Shown here: piece after piece, positions 17,362 through 26,057 of the stretch | How the letters are laid out: every line of letters starts with the position of its first letter | Position numbering within the stretch: position 1 is the first letter of the stretch | Origin: Sporosarcina sp. FSL K6-2383 | GTDB taxonomy: Bacteria; Bacillota; Bacilli; Bacillales_A; Planococcaceae | DNA: 64,000 nt | Assembly: GCF_038618305.1 (NCBI RefSeq) | Contig: NZ_CP152017.1 | Location: forward strand, 783,501 to 847,500 | Direction of reading: 5' to 3' | Position numbers and translations under genes: made by a program | Notes under the pieces: generated by a model | Seen by the model: only the letters and a program-made list of their open reading frames with translations | Databases searched by the model: none | What the model was told of the DNA's origin: nothing

Positions 17362-19324
17362 CCTTGTCATTCGTAGTATGCGGAAAAATATTAAGCATTA
17401 TTATCTTTATTTTTTTGCGCTGATTTTAAGTGTAACTTTGTATTTTGTTTTTGCAACATTACAATACGATGAGGCAGTTAGCGCTGGCTCAGGCGCCAGG
17501 ATGAAATCGGCATTTCTGGCAGCGGGTATACTTCTGTTATTCATCGCGGGGATTTTCGTCGTGTATGCTAATGCCATCTTTTTGAAAAGACGAAGCCGGG
17601 AAATTGGTTTGTATCAATTGATTGGCTTGTCGAAAAGCAAGGTTTCCCGCCTGTTAATTACCGAAAACGTATTATTGAGTACGGGAGCGCTCATTATTGG
17701 AATTGGTGTAGGTCTGCTCGTATCGCGGTTGTTTTTACTTTTACTAGTAAAACTTATAGGGTACAAGGAGTTCATTACAGTGTCATTTTCATTCATGGCA
17801 GTTCTTCAAACAATGGTCGTATTCGTGGCGATTATTGCGCTGACATCTATACAAATGCTGTTGACTGTTCATCGAAGCACGCTCCTCAGTTTATTCAATG
17901 CTGATAAAAAAGGAGAGCATCCGAAAAAGCCGCAAGCATTTATTTCGGCTGTGCTAGCTCTGCTCGGGATTGGGCTTATTGTTTTCGGTTATTGGTTGTC
18001 AGGCCGCATGTTGGACTCAATACTCTCAATGCTATTCTTCAATATGTTAGCGGTGCTTGCATCAACCATTTTGGGAACATATCTTGTGTTCCGTGTCACA
18101 ATTAGTTGGTTGTTTTATCAAATTCGAGTGCGTAAGCAAGGACATCTAGGATTGAATAATAGTTTGTCGATTGCACCGCTCATGCATCGCATGAAAGGCA
18201 ATGCGAACTCGTTGACAATTATTTCGGTGTTGTCTGCGATGACGCTTGCTATGTTGGCCGGCTCGTATTCGCTTTACTACTCGACAGAGAAAGAAGCACG
18301 ATATATTATGCCGTTTGATTTCATGTTTCAAGATGAATCATCTAGCTCGTTTTCAGCTGACGATTTAACGGTTGAGGATTTCGAAGCAGGTTTACAAGAA
18401 AATGGGATTGAGTATACATCTGAAACAATTGAGCTACTTGGAGTGGAAGGGACTTATGAAAAGGATGTTTTTCCTGAATTTCTTGACAGAAGTGAAACGA
18501 TTTATAATACCTATATTGTAAATGCTAAGCAATTACAACAAGCGGGTCTTCAAGTCGAAACACCACAAGATGGATCTGTCATTTTTCATAGTGCATCCAT
18601 GGGGGCTCTGGCAAAAGATATAAAGATGCCATTTGAGATGTATATTACAAGTGGTGAAACAGAAAAGGTATTTACCGCTGTGAAATATGGCGAAGGAGAT
18701 GTTATGAACGCAAGTTGGGGACCTCAACTAGTGGTGAGTAATGCTGACTTTGAACAGTATAAAAAAACGATGGTTCCAGAAAGTATAAAAGAGATGGACC
18801 CGAGCAATATTGTGAAAAATGTTCGGGTGTTCAATATCACTGACAAAGATCAACTCGCTATTGCCTCAGATATCCGCAACCAAAATTGGGAGGATGGTAC
18901 TTGGGCGTATGGTGTAGATTATTACACGATGTATGAAAGGTCCATACAGGGCAATGGCTTGCTCATCTTCATCGCAGGATTCCTTGGACTTGTCTTCCTG
19001 ATCTCGACAGGTAGCATTCTGTATTTCAAGCAAATGACAGAAGCAGAGCAGGAGAAACAAGGCTATGCAACTTTGCGTCAGCTAGGTTTCACGGTGCAGG
19101 ACATTATGCGCGGCATCATCCGTAAGCAAGTATTTGTCTTTGGGGTGCCGCTGCTCATTGGATTGCTACACTCGATATTTGCCATTAAAGCTGCGTCATT
19201 TATCTTCATGTCTGATATTACTGTGCCAGCTTCGATTGCGATGGGTGTTTATGGGTTAATTTATCTTGTATTTGCCTTTTTGACGGTTGGCTATTATCGG
19301 AAGACGGTCAAGGCAGCTCTTTAA
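17348..19324 (+). CDS. Bce/Yxd-type ABC transporter permease
   Basis: About 658 residues are organised as in BceB/YxdM: ten hydrophobic helices with a large outside domain (about residues 320-530) between helices 7 and 8, and FtsX-like domains on each side. I place the start at TTG 17348 because GGGGGTG at 17335-17341 is 6 bases upstream. The C-terminal [17 protein letters not shown] segment is repeated in degenerate form just downstream, showing that a second permease gene once stood there. Confidence 0.92.
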   Translation: MTLFDLVIRSMRKNIKHYYLYFFALILSVTLYFVFATLQYDEAVSAGSGARMKSAFLAAGILLLFIAGIFVVYANAIFLKRRSREIGLYQLIGLSKSKVSRLLITENVLLSTGALIIGIGVGLLVSRLFLLLLVKLIGYKEFITVSFSFMAVLQTMVVFVAIIALTSIQMLLTVHRSTLLSLFNADKKGEHPKKPQAFISAVLALLGIGLIVFGYWLSGRMLDSILSMLFFNMLAVLASTILGTYLVFRVTISWLFYQIRVRKQGHLGLNNSLSIAPLMHRMKGNANSLTIISVLSAMTLAMLAGSYSLYYSTEKEARYIMPFDFMFQDESSSSFSADDLTVEDFEAGLQENGIEYTSETIELLGVEGTYEKDVFPEFLDRSETIYNTYIVNAKQLQQAGLQVETPQDGSVIFHSASMGALAKDIKMPFEMYITSGETEKVFTAVKYGEGDVMNASWGPQLVVSNADFEQYKKTMVPESIKEMDPSNIVKNVRVFNITDKDQLAIASDIRNQNWEDGTWAYGVDYYTMYERSIQGNGLLIFIAGFLGLVFLISTGSILYFKQMTEAEQEKQGYATLRQLGFTVQDIMRGIIRKQVFVFGVPLLIGLLHSIFAIKAASFIFMSDITVPASIAMGVYGLIYLVFAFLTVGYYRKTVKAAL

Positions 19325-19349
19325 ACTTTTAGATGTTTTGTACCCTACC

Positions 19350-19787
19350 CGGATCATTCATCTTTATGTCTGATATAACAGTGCCAGCTTCGATTGCAAT
19401 GGGGATTTATGCGTTAATTTATCACGTCTGTTGATTAACCATTACCTAAAATAACAGTGGCAAAGACTATGGTAGAAGCTTCAGCCGCCAAAATTATATC
19501 TTTGGCGGCTTTCTCCAGTTAAGAAGCCCTCTATTCTCTTGTCCCCAAAAGCATTTGCACTTTGTGTATCTATGTTTTTGTGGAGTGATGGATGAACGAC
19601 CATCCTACACATAAAATATCACGGCTATTGTATAGAAGTCGTTCAATCCAGAGCGAGACAAAAAGAAAACATTACACAGAGTACCTAGTGTTTGATTAAG
19701 TTATTTTTTGGTTAATCAATAGACGTATTAATTTATCTACTGTTTGCAGTTCTAGCAATAGGTTATTACCGAAAGGGGAATAAGTAA
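19350..19787 (+). pseudogene. 3' remnant of a second Bce/Yxd permease, split by an insertion
   Basis: From about 19350 the frame reads [23 protein letters not shown], nearly the same as the C-terminus of the intact permease. It is then interrupted at 19424. Removing 19424-19737 (the insert plus one copy of the 10-bp direct repeat) restores the frame exactly and gives LLFAVLAIGYYRKGNK and a stop at 19785-19787. The remnant lies directly before yxeA, the usual neighbour of yxdM, so it is probably the original yxeA-linked copy. Confidence 0.85.
19424..19727. mobile_element. 304-bp MITE-like insertion with terminal inverted repeats
   Basis: The ends are inverted copies of ACGTCTRTTGATTAACC (one mismatch, G/A). 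The element is flanked by the direct repeat TTAATTTATC at 19414-19423 and 19728-19737. It has no gene. Inside is a terminator-like hairpin AGCCGCCAAAG/CTTTGGCGGCT near 19482-19510. The size, ends and target duplication fit a non-autonomous transposon, perhaps mobilised by an IS4-like enzyme; the family is a guess. Confidence 0.8.
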
Positions 19788-19791
19788 AGCC

Positions 19792-20151
19792 ATGAAGAAA
19801 TTAATTGTAACGATTGTCGTTATAGCTGTTATCGTTGGTTTGATCTTGGGTTTGAGAAATATAAATCCAAATAGATTGGGCGCAGATAGTTATTATATTC
19901 AAATCACGGATAGTGGCGATACAATTGAAGATAAAATAAGCACTGGAGAAGTAATGATTCGATACGAATACACTTTGCCTGCGTTTGATAAAAAAGGAAA
20001 TAAAAAAGAACTCACATTTACAAGTGGTCATGAACTGCGTAAGGATGCGTATATAAACTTATTTTGGAAAGAGAATAAAGGTGTCACTTCATATCAAGAG
20101 GTGCAAAAGGAAGATATTCCGGAAAAAGCATTAAATGAATTGAAGAGATAG
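19792..20151 (+). CDS. yxeA: YxeA family secreted/membrane-anchored protein
   Basis: The 119-residue protein has one N-terminal hydrophobic helix (residues 3-21) and a DUF1093 domain (YYIQITDSGDTIEDK ... IRYEYTLPAFDKKGNKKELTFTS ... LRKDAYINLFWKENKGVTSY). In B. subtilis yxeA lies at the end of the yxdJKLM operon, which responds to cationic peptides such as LL-37; the molecular function is not known. The start is ATG 19792, with the ribosome site inside the end of the permease remnant. Confidence 0.9.
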   Translation: MKKLIVTIVVIAVIVGLILGLRNINPNRLGADSYYIQITDSGDTIEDKISTGEVMIRYEYTLPAFDKKGNKKELTFTSGHELRKDAYINLFWKENKGVTSYQEVQKEDIPEKALNELKR

Positions 20152-20156
20152 AAAGT

Positions 20157-20191
20157 AACACGTCAGAATCCAATGTGGATTCTGACGTGTT
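20157..20191. terminator. Bidirectional terminator between yxeA and argS
   Basis: A perfect 16-bp stem (AACACGTCAGAATCCA with its complement) and a 3-base loop lie between two convergent genes. Confidence 0.85.
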
Positions 20192-20193
20192 AT

Positions 20194-21858
20194 TTACATT
20201 TCCTCAGGCGCTTGCATACCTAAAAGTCTCAGTGCTTCTTTCAAAACTTTTGCAACGCTAGCGACAAGCACAATTCTATATTCTTTGTGCGCGACATCTG
20301 ACAGTACGTGAACATTGCCGTAAAATGCGTTAAATGCTTGTGCGAGATTGACAGCATATTTGGCGACAATAGATGGATCTAGATGGTGAGCAGCTTGCCT
20401 AGTGATATGTGGAAACTGCTCAAGTAACTTCACAATTTCCCATTCGAAATCATTGACTTCATCCACAACAAAAGAATCGCTAGCCTCCTTTTTACGCAAA
20501 ACGGAACGAGCGCGGGCATAAGCATATTGAACATAAGGACCCGTTTCCCCTTCCGTTTGGAGCATCGTCGCTAAGTCGAACTCGATATCGTGTTTTCGAT
20601 GCTGCTTTAGATCACTGAATAAGATGGCACCAACACCAATGGCCTGAGCGGTCGCTTCTTTATTCGATAAATGAGGGTTTTTCTCTTCAATATTTTTTTG
20701 TGCAAGGGCGATCGCATCGTTTAGCACTTCTTCCAATAACACAATTTTCCCTTTACGTGTCGACATCTTTTTGCCATCCTTCAAAATGAGCCCAAAAGGT
20801 ATGTGCTCGATTGTATCAGCCCATTCATAACCCATTTTGCTAAGCACTTTCTTGACTTGCGTGAAGTGCAGGCTTTGTTCATTGCCCACAACATAAAGGG
20901 ATTTTACAAAATCATAGGTTTCTTTTCGGTCAATGGCAGCAGTCAAATCACGAGTTGCATACAGTGTCGCACCATCTGATTTCTTGATCAAACAAGGCGG
21001 CATATCTCCACCAATTTCAACAACTAATGCGCCATCAGACTCTACCAGTAGTCCTTTGTCAGCTAACTCGTTAACAACAGGCTTCATTTTGTCATTGTAA
21101 TAAGCTTCTCCATTATACGAATCGAAGGTAATCCCAAGTAAATCATAAATGCGTTGAAATTCCTTCAGTGATTCCGATTTAAACCACTTCCATAAGGCAA
21201 GTGCTTCGGTATCGCGGTCTTCTAACGCTTTGAAAGCGGCTCTGCCTTCATCATTCAATGAATCATCCTGCTCCGCTTCTTCATGGAAACGGATGTATAG
21301 TTTCAAAAGCGTTTGAATCGGTGCTTGTTGGACTTCCTGTTCATTGCCCCATTTGCGATATGCAGTCAGTAACTTGCCAAACTGTGTCCCCCAATCTCCG
21401 ATGTAATTGATTTTGATAGTCTTGAAACCATTCTTTTCGAGCAATAAAGCTATAGAGTTTCCGATGACAGTGGAGCGTAGATGCCCCATTGAAAATGGCT
21501 TCGCAATATTAGGAGAAGATAAATCAATCGTGACGACTCCGCCATTGCCATTATGATTGGAACCATAGGTTGTTGATTGGTTGTGAATTGTTTGTAGTAA
21601 AGAGTCTGTCATAACAGAACGATTCACAAAGATATTCACATATCCAGCCACAGCCTGTGCTTTTAGGATGAGTGGATGGTGGATTGCCTTTGCTAGCTCC
21701 TCAGCAATCACAACGGGTGACTTCCGAAGTTCCTTGGCAAATGGAAAACAAGGCAGAGCTAAATCACCTAGATGTGTATGGGTAGGCCGTTCAAGCATAC
21801 TTTCATGTAGTGGAAATGAGCTAAATTGTTGTAGCACTTGCAAAACATCCTTTTTCAT
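20194..21858 (-). CDS. argS: Arginyl-tRNA synthetase
   Basis: The 554-residue class I synthetase charges tRNA-Arg. It has the HIGH-type motif SMGHLRST, the KMSKS-type motif KKMSTRKG, the N-terminal Add-1 domain and the C-terminal DALR anticodon-binding domain (YVQYAYARARSVLRK ... LGMQAPEEM). It starts at ATG 21858; the GTG at 21867 is in the ribosome site GGGAGTG. A T-box leader precedes it, so the gene is induced by uncharged tRNA. Some Bacillales carry two argS genes; I cannot tell which this is. Confidence 0.95.
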   Translation of the reverse strand: MKKDVLQVLQQFSSFPLHESMLERPTHTHLGDLALPCFPFAKELRKSPVVIAEELAKAIHHPLILKAQAVAGYVNIFVNRSVMTDSLLQTIHNQSTTYGSNHNGNGGVVTIDLSSPNIAKPFSMGHLRSTVIGNSIALLLEKNGFKTIKINYIGDWGTQFGKLLTAYRKWGNEQEVQQAPIQTLLKLYIRFHEEAEQDDSLNDEGRAAFKALEDRDTEALALWKWFKSESLKEFQRIYDLLGITFDSYNGEAYYNDKMKPVVNELADKGLLVESDGALVVEIGGDMPPCLIKKSDGATLYATRDLTAAIDRKETYDFVKSLYVVGNEQSLHFTQVKKVLSKMGYEWADTIEHIPFGLILKDGKKMSTRKGKIVLLEEVLNDAIALAQKNIEEKNPHLSNKEATAQAIGVGAILFSDLKQHRKHDIEFDLATMLQTEGETGPYVQYAYARARSVLRKKEASDSFVVDEVNDFEWEIVKLLEQFPHITRQAAHHLDPSIVAKYAVNLAQAFNAFYGNVHVLSDVAHKEYRIVLVASVAKVLKEALRLLGMQAPEEM

Positions 21859-21890
21859 CGTCAACACTCCCTCGTCTTTTTTAATGGAAC

Positions 21891-22115
21891 AAAAAAAGCC
21901 CTCGTCTCAAATTAATGAGACGAAAGCTTAGCTTCCGCGGTACCACTCAAATTGCCCGTATAAGGCCCCTTCATCATAACGGCGAGACACCGGCTTTCCC
22001 TACTCCATTCAGAAAAGCATCTTCGAAGTGCGCTTCGCAAGTATTCTTTACCAGGCTCTCACCAACCCCAGCTCGCTGAAAAAAGAAACAATTGCTACTC
22101 TCTTCGTCAATGATA
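21891..22115 (-). promoter_or_regulatory. T-box leader of argS with terminator
   Basis: On the minus strand the T-box sequence TGAGTGGTACCGCGG is preceded by stem I features (GAGAGTAGC near the 5' end, GGTTGGTGAGAGCC). It is followed by the terminator TCGTCTCA/TGAGACGA with GGGCTTTTTTT at 21891-21923. The antiterminator would form with uncharged tRNA-Arg. I could not assign the specifier codon with certainty. It accounts for most of the 360 bases between argS and the next gene. Confidence 0.92.
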
Positions 22116-22218
22116 TTGTATGTGAATATAGCAAAACGATGTGCAAGTGTCAATAAGTGATCTAAGGTGATCCCGCGTGAAGGGATAAATACATGGCACC
22201 AATCAGCAAGAAATTTTG

Positions 22219-22716
22219 TTATTCATTATGAAGTGGGGGCGGAATAATCCAACCTTTTTCTTTATTTAATCGCAACAGTTTAAGGCCAAACGTTGCTCTT
22301 TCGGCAATATATTTCCCAAACATCATGGCGATATCCTCCCTGAGGCATTGCCCCATTACTTGGCTACAGGACACAAGTCCTTGCCCGACATTTAAGGAGA
22401 CGGCGGCGCTGATCTCAGGGTCCGAAAACCTTGCACCAACTGGGATTTCTTCGGCACTCGCTTTAGGGCGCCCAGGTAATGTAGGGGGCGGTGCAATACC
22501 ATTATCTTTTAGAAGTTGTTCGAGAGCCTTATTTTCAGCCTTCATTATTTTAATCACATCCTCAAGAAGCTTAATCAGTTCATCGTCCCCCGCATGATTA
22601 ATAAATGCTTCATACCCACTGATTAATCCATTATTCGCCCCGATAAATGCCCATGTACCTATTACCTCGCCATAATGCATCGGTTCATCTTTGGGATTTC
22701 CATTCATAATGCCCAA
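22219..22716 (-). CDS. DUF3231 family protein
   Basis: The protein has about 165 residues; from memory the pattern GNPKDEPMHYGEV ... IPVGARFSDPEI ... SQVMGQCLREDIAMMFG matches DUF3231. It looks like a helical-bundle protein of the ferritin-like type, found in spore-forming Bacillales; function unknown. I prefer the TTG at 22716 (GIMNGNP) because AGAGGAG lies 9 bases upstream; the frame extends three codons further. It lies alone between argS and the nrd leader. Confidence 0.75.
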   Translation of the reverse strand: MGIMNGNPKDEPMHYGEVIGTWAFIGANNGLISGYEAFINHAGDDELIKLLEDVIKIMKAENKALEQLLKDNGIAPPPTLPGRPKASAEEIPVGARFSDPEISAAVSLNVGQGLVSCSQVMGQCLREDIAMMFGKYIAERATFGLKLLRLNKEKGWIIPPPLHNE

Positions 22717-22954
22717 TAAAAGCACTCCTCTTAATTTTGATTTTTTGGTACTAAAGAGTACGATGTGTAACTTTTGATTATTTATACGGTAAATATGTGA
22801 AAAGATAAATATTCAATGAAAAACGAACTATAGAAACTATCTAATCTAAGTAGTGTGAATATAACTTTTTAGACTTTTACAATTTTGTTTATAACTTTTG
22901 AAAATTCTAGAACGATGCCGATGATAACGGTTGTGAAAATGTGGAAAAGGCACC

Positions 22955-22971
22955 TGTGGATATGTGGATAA
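22955..22971 (+). promoter_or_regulatory. Two adjacent DnaA boxes upstream of the nrd operon
   Basis: TGTGGATAT (22955-22963) and TGTGGATAA (22963-22971, a perfect complement of TTATCCACA) overlap by one base. A weaker TGTGGAAAA is at 22940. nrd promoters of other bacteria are DnaA-responsive. The gene-free stretch 22717-22954 before it is AT-rich with nothing I recognise. Confidence 0.6.
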
Positions 22972-23051
22972 GCACTTGTTTTTCAAGTAAGTAAACTTTT
23001 TACCTATTTACGTCTAAACCACAACATGTTAGGGTATAAAGAGACTAATAG

Positions 23052-23067
23052 GCACTATATATAGTAT
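23052..23067 (+). promoter_or_regulatory. NrdR box
   Basis: GCACTATATATAGTAT fits ACACWATATATWGTGT at 14 of 16 positions. A weaker partner, CCACAACATGTTAGGG, is 33 bases upstream at 23019, close to the normal tandem spacing. Confidence 0.7.
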
Positions 23068-23078
23068 TGAACGATGAA

Positions 23079-23240
23079 AAGGTACCGAAATCGGTTTAAA
23101 AGGGAATCCGTTATTATGGAGCTGTCCCCGCAACTGTAAACGCTGACGACCGCCGAACAAGCCACTGTGGAAATTTCTATGGGAAGGCAAGGTAGGAAGA
23201 ACGAAGTGTGAGCCAGTAGACCTGCCCTTCATCGTCAAGC
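23079..23240 (+). promoter_or_regulatory. Cobalamin riboswitch aptamer, copy 2
   Basis: The B12 aptamer runs from GGTACCGAAATCGGTT through GGGAATCC, GCTGTCCCCGCAACTGTAA, GCCACTGTGG, TGGGAAGG and AGCCAGTAGACCTGCC. It lies about 170 bases before nrdE and is followed by a terminator hairpin. It should repress this B12-independent reductase when cobalamin is plentiful, as known for nrdABS in Streptomyces. Confidence 0.95.
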
Positions 23241-23328
23241 GACACTTTCTTCGGGGGTTGAGAGGTGGAAACGAATGAGCTGCTGTTTATTTTTGCGCCT
23301 TATTTTGTTTCTAACAACAACCCATGAG

Positions 23329-23367
23329 CGACAGCTCTACCGATTAGGTGGAGCTGTCGATTTTTTT
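23329..23367 (+). terminator. Riboswitch expression-platform terminator
   Basis: CGACAGCTCTACC pairs with GGTGGAGCTGTCG (one mismatch-like T-G pair), followed by seven T, 40 bases before the nrdE start. Confidence 0.88.
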
Positions 23368-23406
23368 GAATCAAAAATAACAATATATACATAAAAGGAG
23401 CGGATC

Positions 23407-25632
23407 ATGATGACAATTAAAATGGCGAAAACGAACACTGATCGACTATTGGATGCATTACAAAGTGAATTTGGAGTAGCACAAATCGAAACGCTTATTA
23501 TCGCAAGTGAACGCTGGCAACAGAAATATCCGGAGGGATCTGAGCCCGAATGGGCGAAGGCGATGACATTAGAATCATTGAGTAATTTGGATGAGGCGGC
23601 GACCTATTGGACATTTGTTGCAGCACGTATTCACCTCTATGATGTGTATGCTCGTCAGGAGCAACAACGCGGTGCGAAGGTCTACACAGATTTCGCTCAT
23701 AACGTTTCCCGTCTTGTAGAGCAAGGGTTATACACATCTGTATTAACAGAAAAATATTCACATGCCGAGCTTGAAACTCTTGGTCATTTGATTGAACCAG
23801 AACGGGACAAGCTATTTACATATATCGGATTGAAAACATTGATGGACCGCTATGTCGCGGTTGATTACAATAAACAATCGGTCGAACTTCCACAAGAGCG
23901 TTGGCTGGTCATTGCGATGACGCTGATGCAGGATGAGACAGAAAGTCGGCTGGATAAGGTGGCGGAATCATACTGGGCGATGAGTAACTTGTACATGACA
24001 GTGGCAACGCCAACATTGTCGAATGCAGGGAAACCGCATGGTCAGCTATCCAGCTGCTTTATCGACACCGTTGATGATTCTTTACAGGGCATCTATGACA
24101 GCAATACAGATGTTGCCAACTTGTCGAAATATGGTGGCGGCATTGGCGTTTACATGGGGAAAGTACGTAGTCGTGGCGCATCTATTCGTGGATTTAAAGA
24201 TGCATCGAGTGGGGTTCTCCCCTGGGTTAAACAGCTGAATAACACGGCAGTCAGTGTCGACCAGCTCGGTCAACGCCAAGGGGCTATTGCTGTTTATCTT
24301 GATGTTTGGCATAAAGATATTTTCACATTCCTTGATTTGAAATTAAATAATGGAGACGATCGCCTGCGTGCGCATGATATTTTCACAGGTGTTTGCTTAC
24401 CGGATATTTATATGGAACAAGTGGAGGCGCGTGGCGACTGGAATTTGTTTGACCCACATGAAGTTCGTACAATCATGGGCTATTCACTTGAGGACTTTTA
24501 TGATGAAACAAAAGGGACAGGCTCCTTCCGTGAGAAATATGAGGAATGTGTCAACCATCCTACACTGAGTAGAGAAACTGTTCCTGCTATCGACTTGATG
24601 AAACGTATTATGCGCAGTCAGCTTGAAACGGGTGTACCGTTCATGTTCTACCGTGATGAAGTCAACCGTGCAAATGCGAACAAGCATGAAGGGATGATCT
24701 ATTCATCGAATCTTTGTTCAGAAATCATGCAAAACATGAGTGCAACGAAATTTGAATCAGTCACACTGGAAGACGATATCGTTGTCACACGTTCAAAGCC
24801 TGGTGATTTCGTTGTTTGTAACTTATCATCTATTAACTTAGGGAAAGCTGTTCCAGCAAGTGTGTTGGAAAGATTGATCACAATCCAAGTACGTATGCTC
24901 GATAACGTTATTGATTTAAACAAAATCCCGGTCGTCCAAGCACAACGGACAAATTCCCGTTATCGTGGAATCGGGCTTGGTACGTTCGGTTGGCATCATT
25001 TGCTGGCGCTACAAAATATTCAATGGGAATCCGATGAAGCAGTGGATTATGCCGATAAACTATATGAAAAAATTGCTTTTTTAACAATCAAAGCTTCTGC
25101 GGAACTGGCGAAGGAAAAAGGGGCTTATCCGTTATTTGAAGGCTCTGATTGGCAATCTGGATTTTATTTTGAAAACAAGGGCTATGATTCGAAGGAATGG
25201 CGTGAATTGCGTATTGATGTAGCGACAAACGGTGTACGCAACGGCTATTTAATGGCGGTTGCGCCGAATAGCTCGACATCTGTTATTGCAGGGTCAACGG
25301 CGTCCATCGATCCTATTTTTAAGCCGTTTTATCATGAAGAAAAGAAAGACTATAAATTGCCTGTAGTTGCGCCTGATCTTAATCATAACACCTATGACGT
25401 CTATCGCCGTTCTGCTTATATTGTCGATCAACGTTGGTCGATTAAACAGAACGCTGCGAGACAGCGCCATATTGACCAATCGATTTCTTTCAACTTGTAT
25501 GTGCCGAACTCGATTCGTGCATCAGTGCTTCTTGACCTTCACGTGCAAGCATGGAAGTCTGGCATGAAAACAACTTACTACACGCGTTCAACCGCGACAG
25601 ATATTGAAGAGTGTGAATGGTGTCATTCTTAA
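23407..25632 (+). CDS. nrdE: Class I ribonucleoside-diphosphate reductase, alpha subunit
   Basis: The 741-residue catalytic subunit reduces NDPs to dNDPs. All key residues are visible: redox cysteines Cys217 (SSCF) and Cys471 (VVCNLSS), the active-site strand NLCSEI (Asn435, Cys437, Glu439), the glycine loop KYGGGIGVYMG, the phosphate loop PNSSTSVIAGS, the radical-relay tyrosine pair in KTTYYTRS and the C-terminal shuttle CEWC (736/739). AAAGGAG lies 6 bases before ATG 23407. Order with a flavodoxin and beta subunit suggests class Ib. It is the functional paralogue of the stripped gene at 6865-8709. Confidence 0.95.
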   Translation: MMTIKMAKTNTDRLLDALQSEFGVAQIETLIIASERWQQKYPEGSEPEWAKAMTLESLSNLDEAATYWTFVAARIHLYDVYARQEQQRGAKVYTDFAHNVSRLVEQGLYTSVLTEKYSHAELETLGHLIEPERDKLFTYIGLKTLMDRYVAVDYNKQSVELPQERWLVIAMTLMQDETESRLDKVAESYWAMSNLYMTVATPTLSNAGKPHGQLSSCFIDTVDDSLQGIYDSNTDVANLSKYGGGIGVYMGKVRSRGASIRGFKDASSGVLPWVKQLNNTAVSVDQLGQRQGAIAVYLDVWHKDIFTFLDLKLNNGDDRLRAHDIFTGVCLPDIYMEQVEARGDWNLFDPHEVRTIMGYSLEDFYDETKGTGSFREKYEECVNHPTLSRETVPAIDLMKRIMRSQLETGVPFMFYRDEVNRANANKHEGMIYSSNLCSEIMQNMSATKFESVTLEDDIVVTRSKPGDFVVCNLSSINLGKAVPASVLERLITIQVRMLDNVIDLNKIPVVQAQRTNSRYRGIGLGTFGWHHLLALQNIQWESDEAVDYADKLYEKIAFLTIKASAELAKEKGAYPLFEGSDWQSGFYFENKGYDSKEWRELRIDVATNGVRNGYLMAVAPNSSTSVIAGSTASIDPIFKPFYHEEKKDYKLPVVAPDLNHNTYDVYRRSAYIVDQRWSIKQNAARQRHIDQSISFNLYVPNSIRASVLLDLHVQAWKSGMKTTYYTRSTATDIEECEWCHS

Positions 25633-26057
25633 TTGCCTATGCTTCTTGGAGCGGGAATACCCAAGAAGTTGCTGACATGATTGCTGCTACCTTGGTCGCG
25701 GAAAATGTCGATGTTACGACGTATCGAATTGGTGGCGGCATCATGCCGAACCCTCGCCATTTCGATGCGCTGATTATTGGTTCATTTACGTGGGACAAAG
25801 GAGCAACACCTGATGAAGTGAAGGATTTCGCCGCGGATGTTGGGTATAAACCCGATAATGTCTACGTTTTTGGAACAGGAGATACCCAATTCGGAGGCGA
25901 CGAGCTATTTTGTTTGGCGGCAGACAAATTGGCCCGGTTTTACGCATCAACTTATGAACCTTTAAAAATTGAACAAAGCCCACGTGGCGTACAACAATCA
26001 ACAGTCATCGAATGGTCGAAAGGGGTCATCAAGAATTGGAAAAACTTACACGAGTAA
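25617..26057 (+). CDS. nrdI: Flavodoxin-like NrdI-type activator
   Basis: This 146-residue flavodoxin-fold protein has the FMN phosphate loop SWSGNTQEV near residue 11, ALIIGSFTWDKG near 53 and VFGTGDTQFGG near 83. It resembles short flavodoxins (YkuN/YkuP) more than classical NrdI. Its place inside the operon, overlapping nrdE by 16 bases and nrdF by at least 22, argues for the NrdI role of supplying oxidant to the beta-subunit manganese site. It starts at ATG 25617. Confidence 0.85.
   Translation: MVSFLIAYASWSGNTQEVADMIAATLVAENVDVTTYRIGGGIMPNPRHFDALIIGSFTWDKGATPDEVKDFAADVGYKPDNVYVFGTGDTQFGGDELFCLAADKLARFYASTYEPLKIEQSPRGVQQSTVIEWSKGVIKNWKNLHE

Noticed and set aside
21891..22115. Assigning the T-box specifier codon (a CGC near the predicted loop)
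   Set aside because: The stem I fold could not be settled by eye, so the codon is not claimed although the leader itself is clear.
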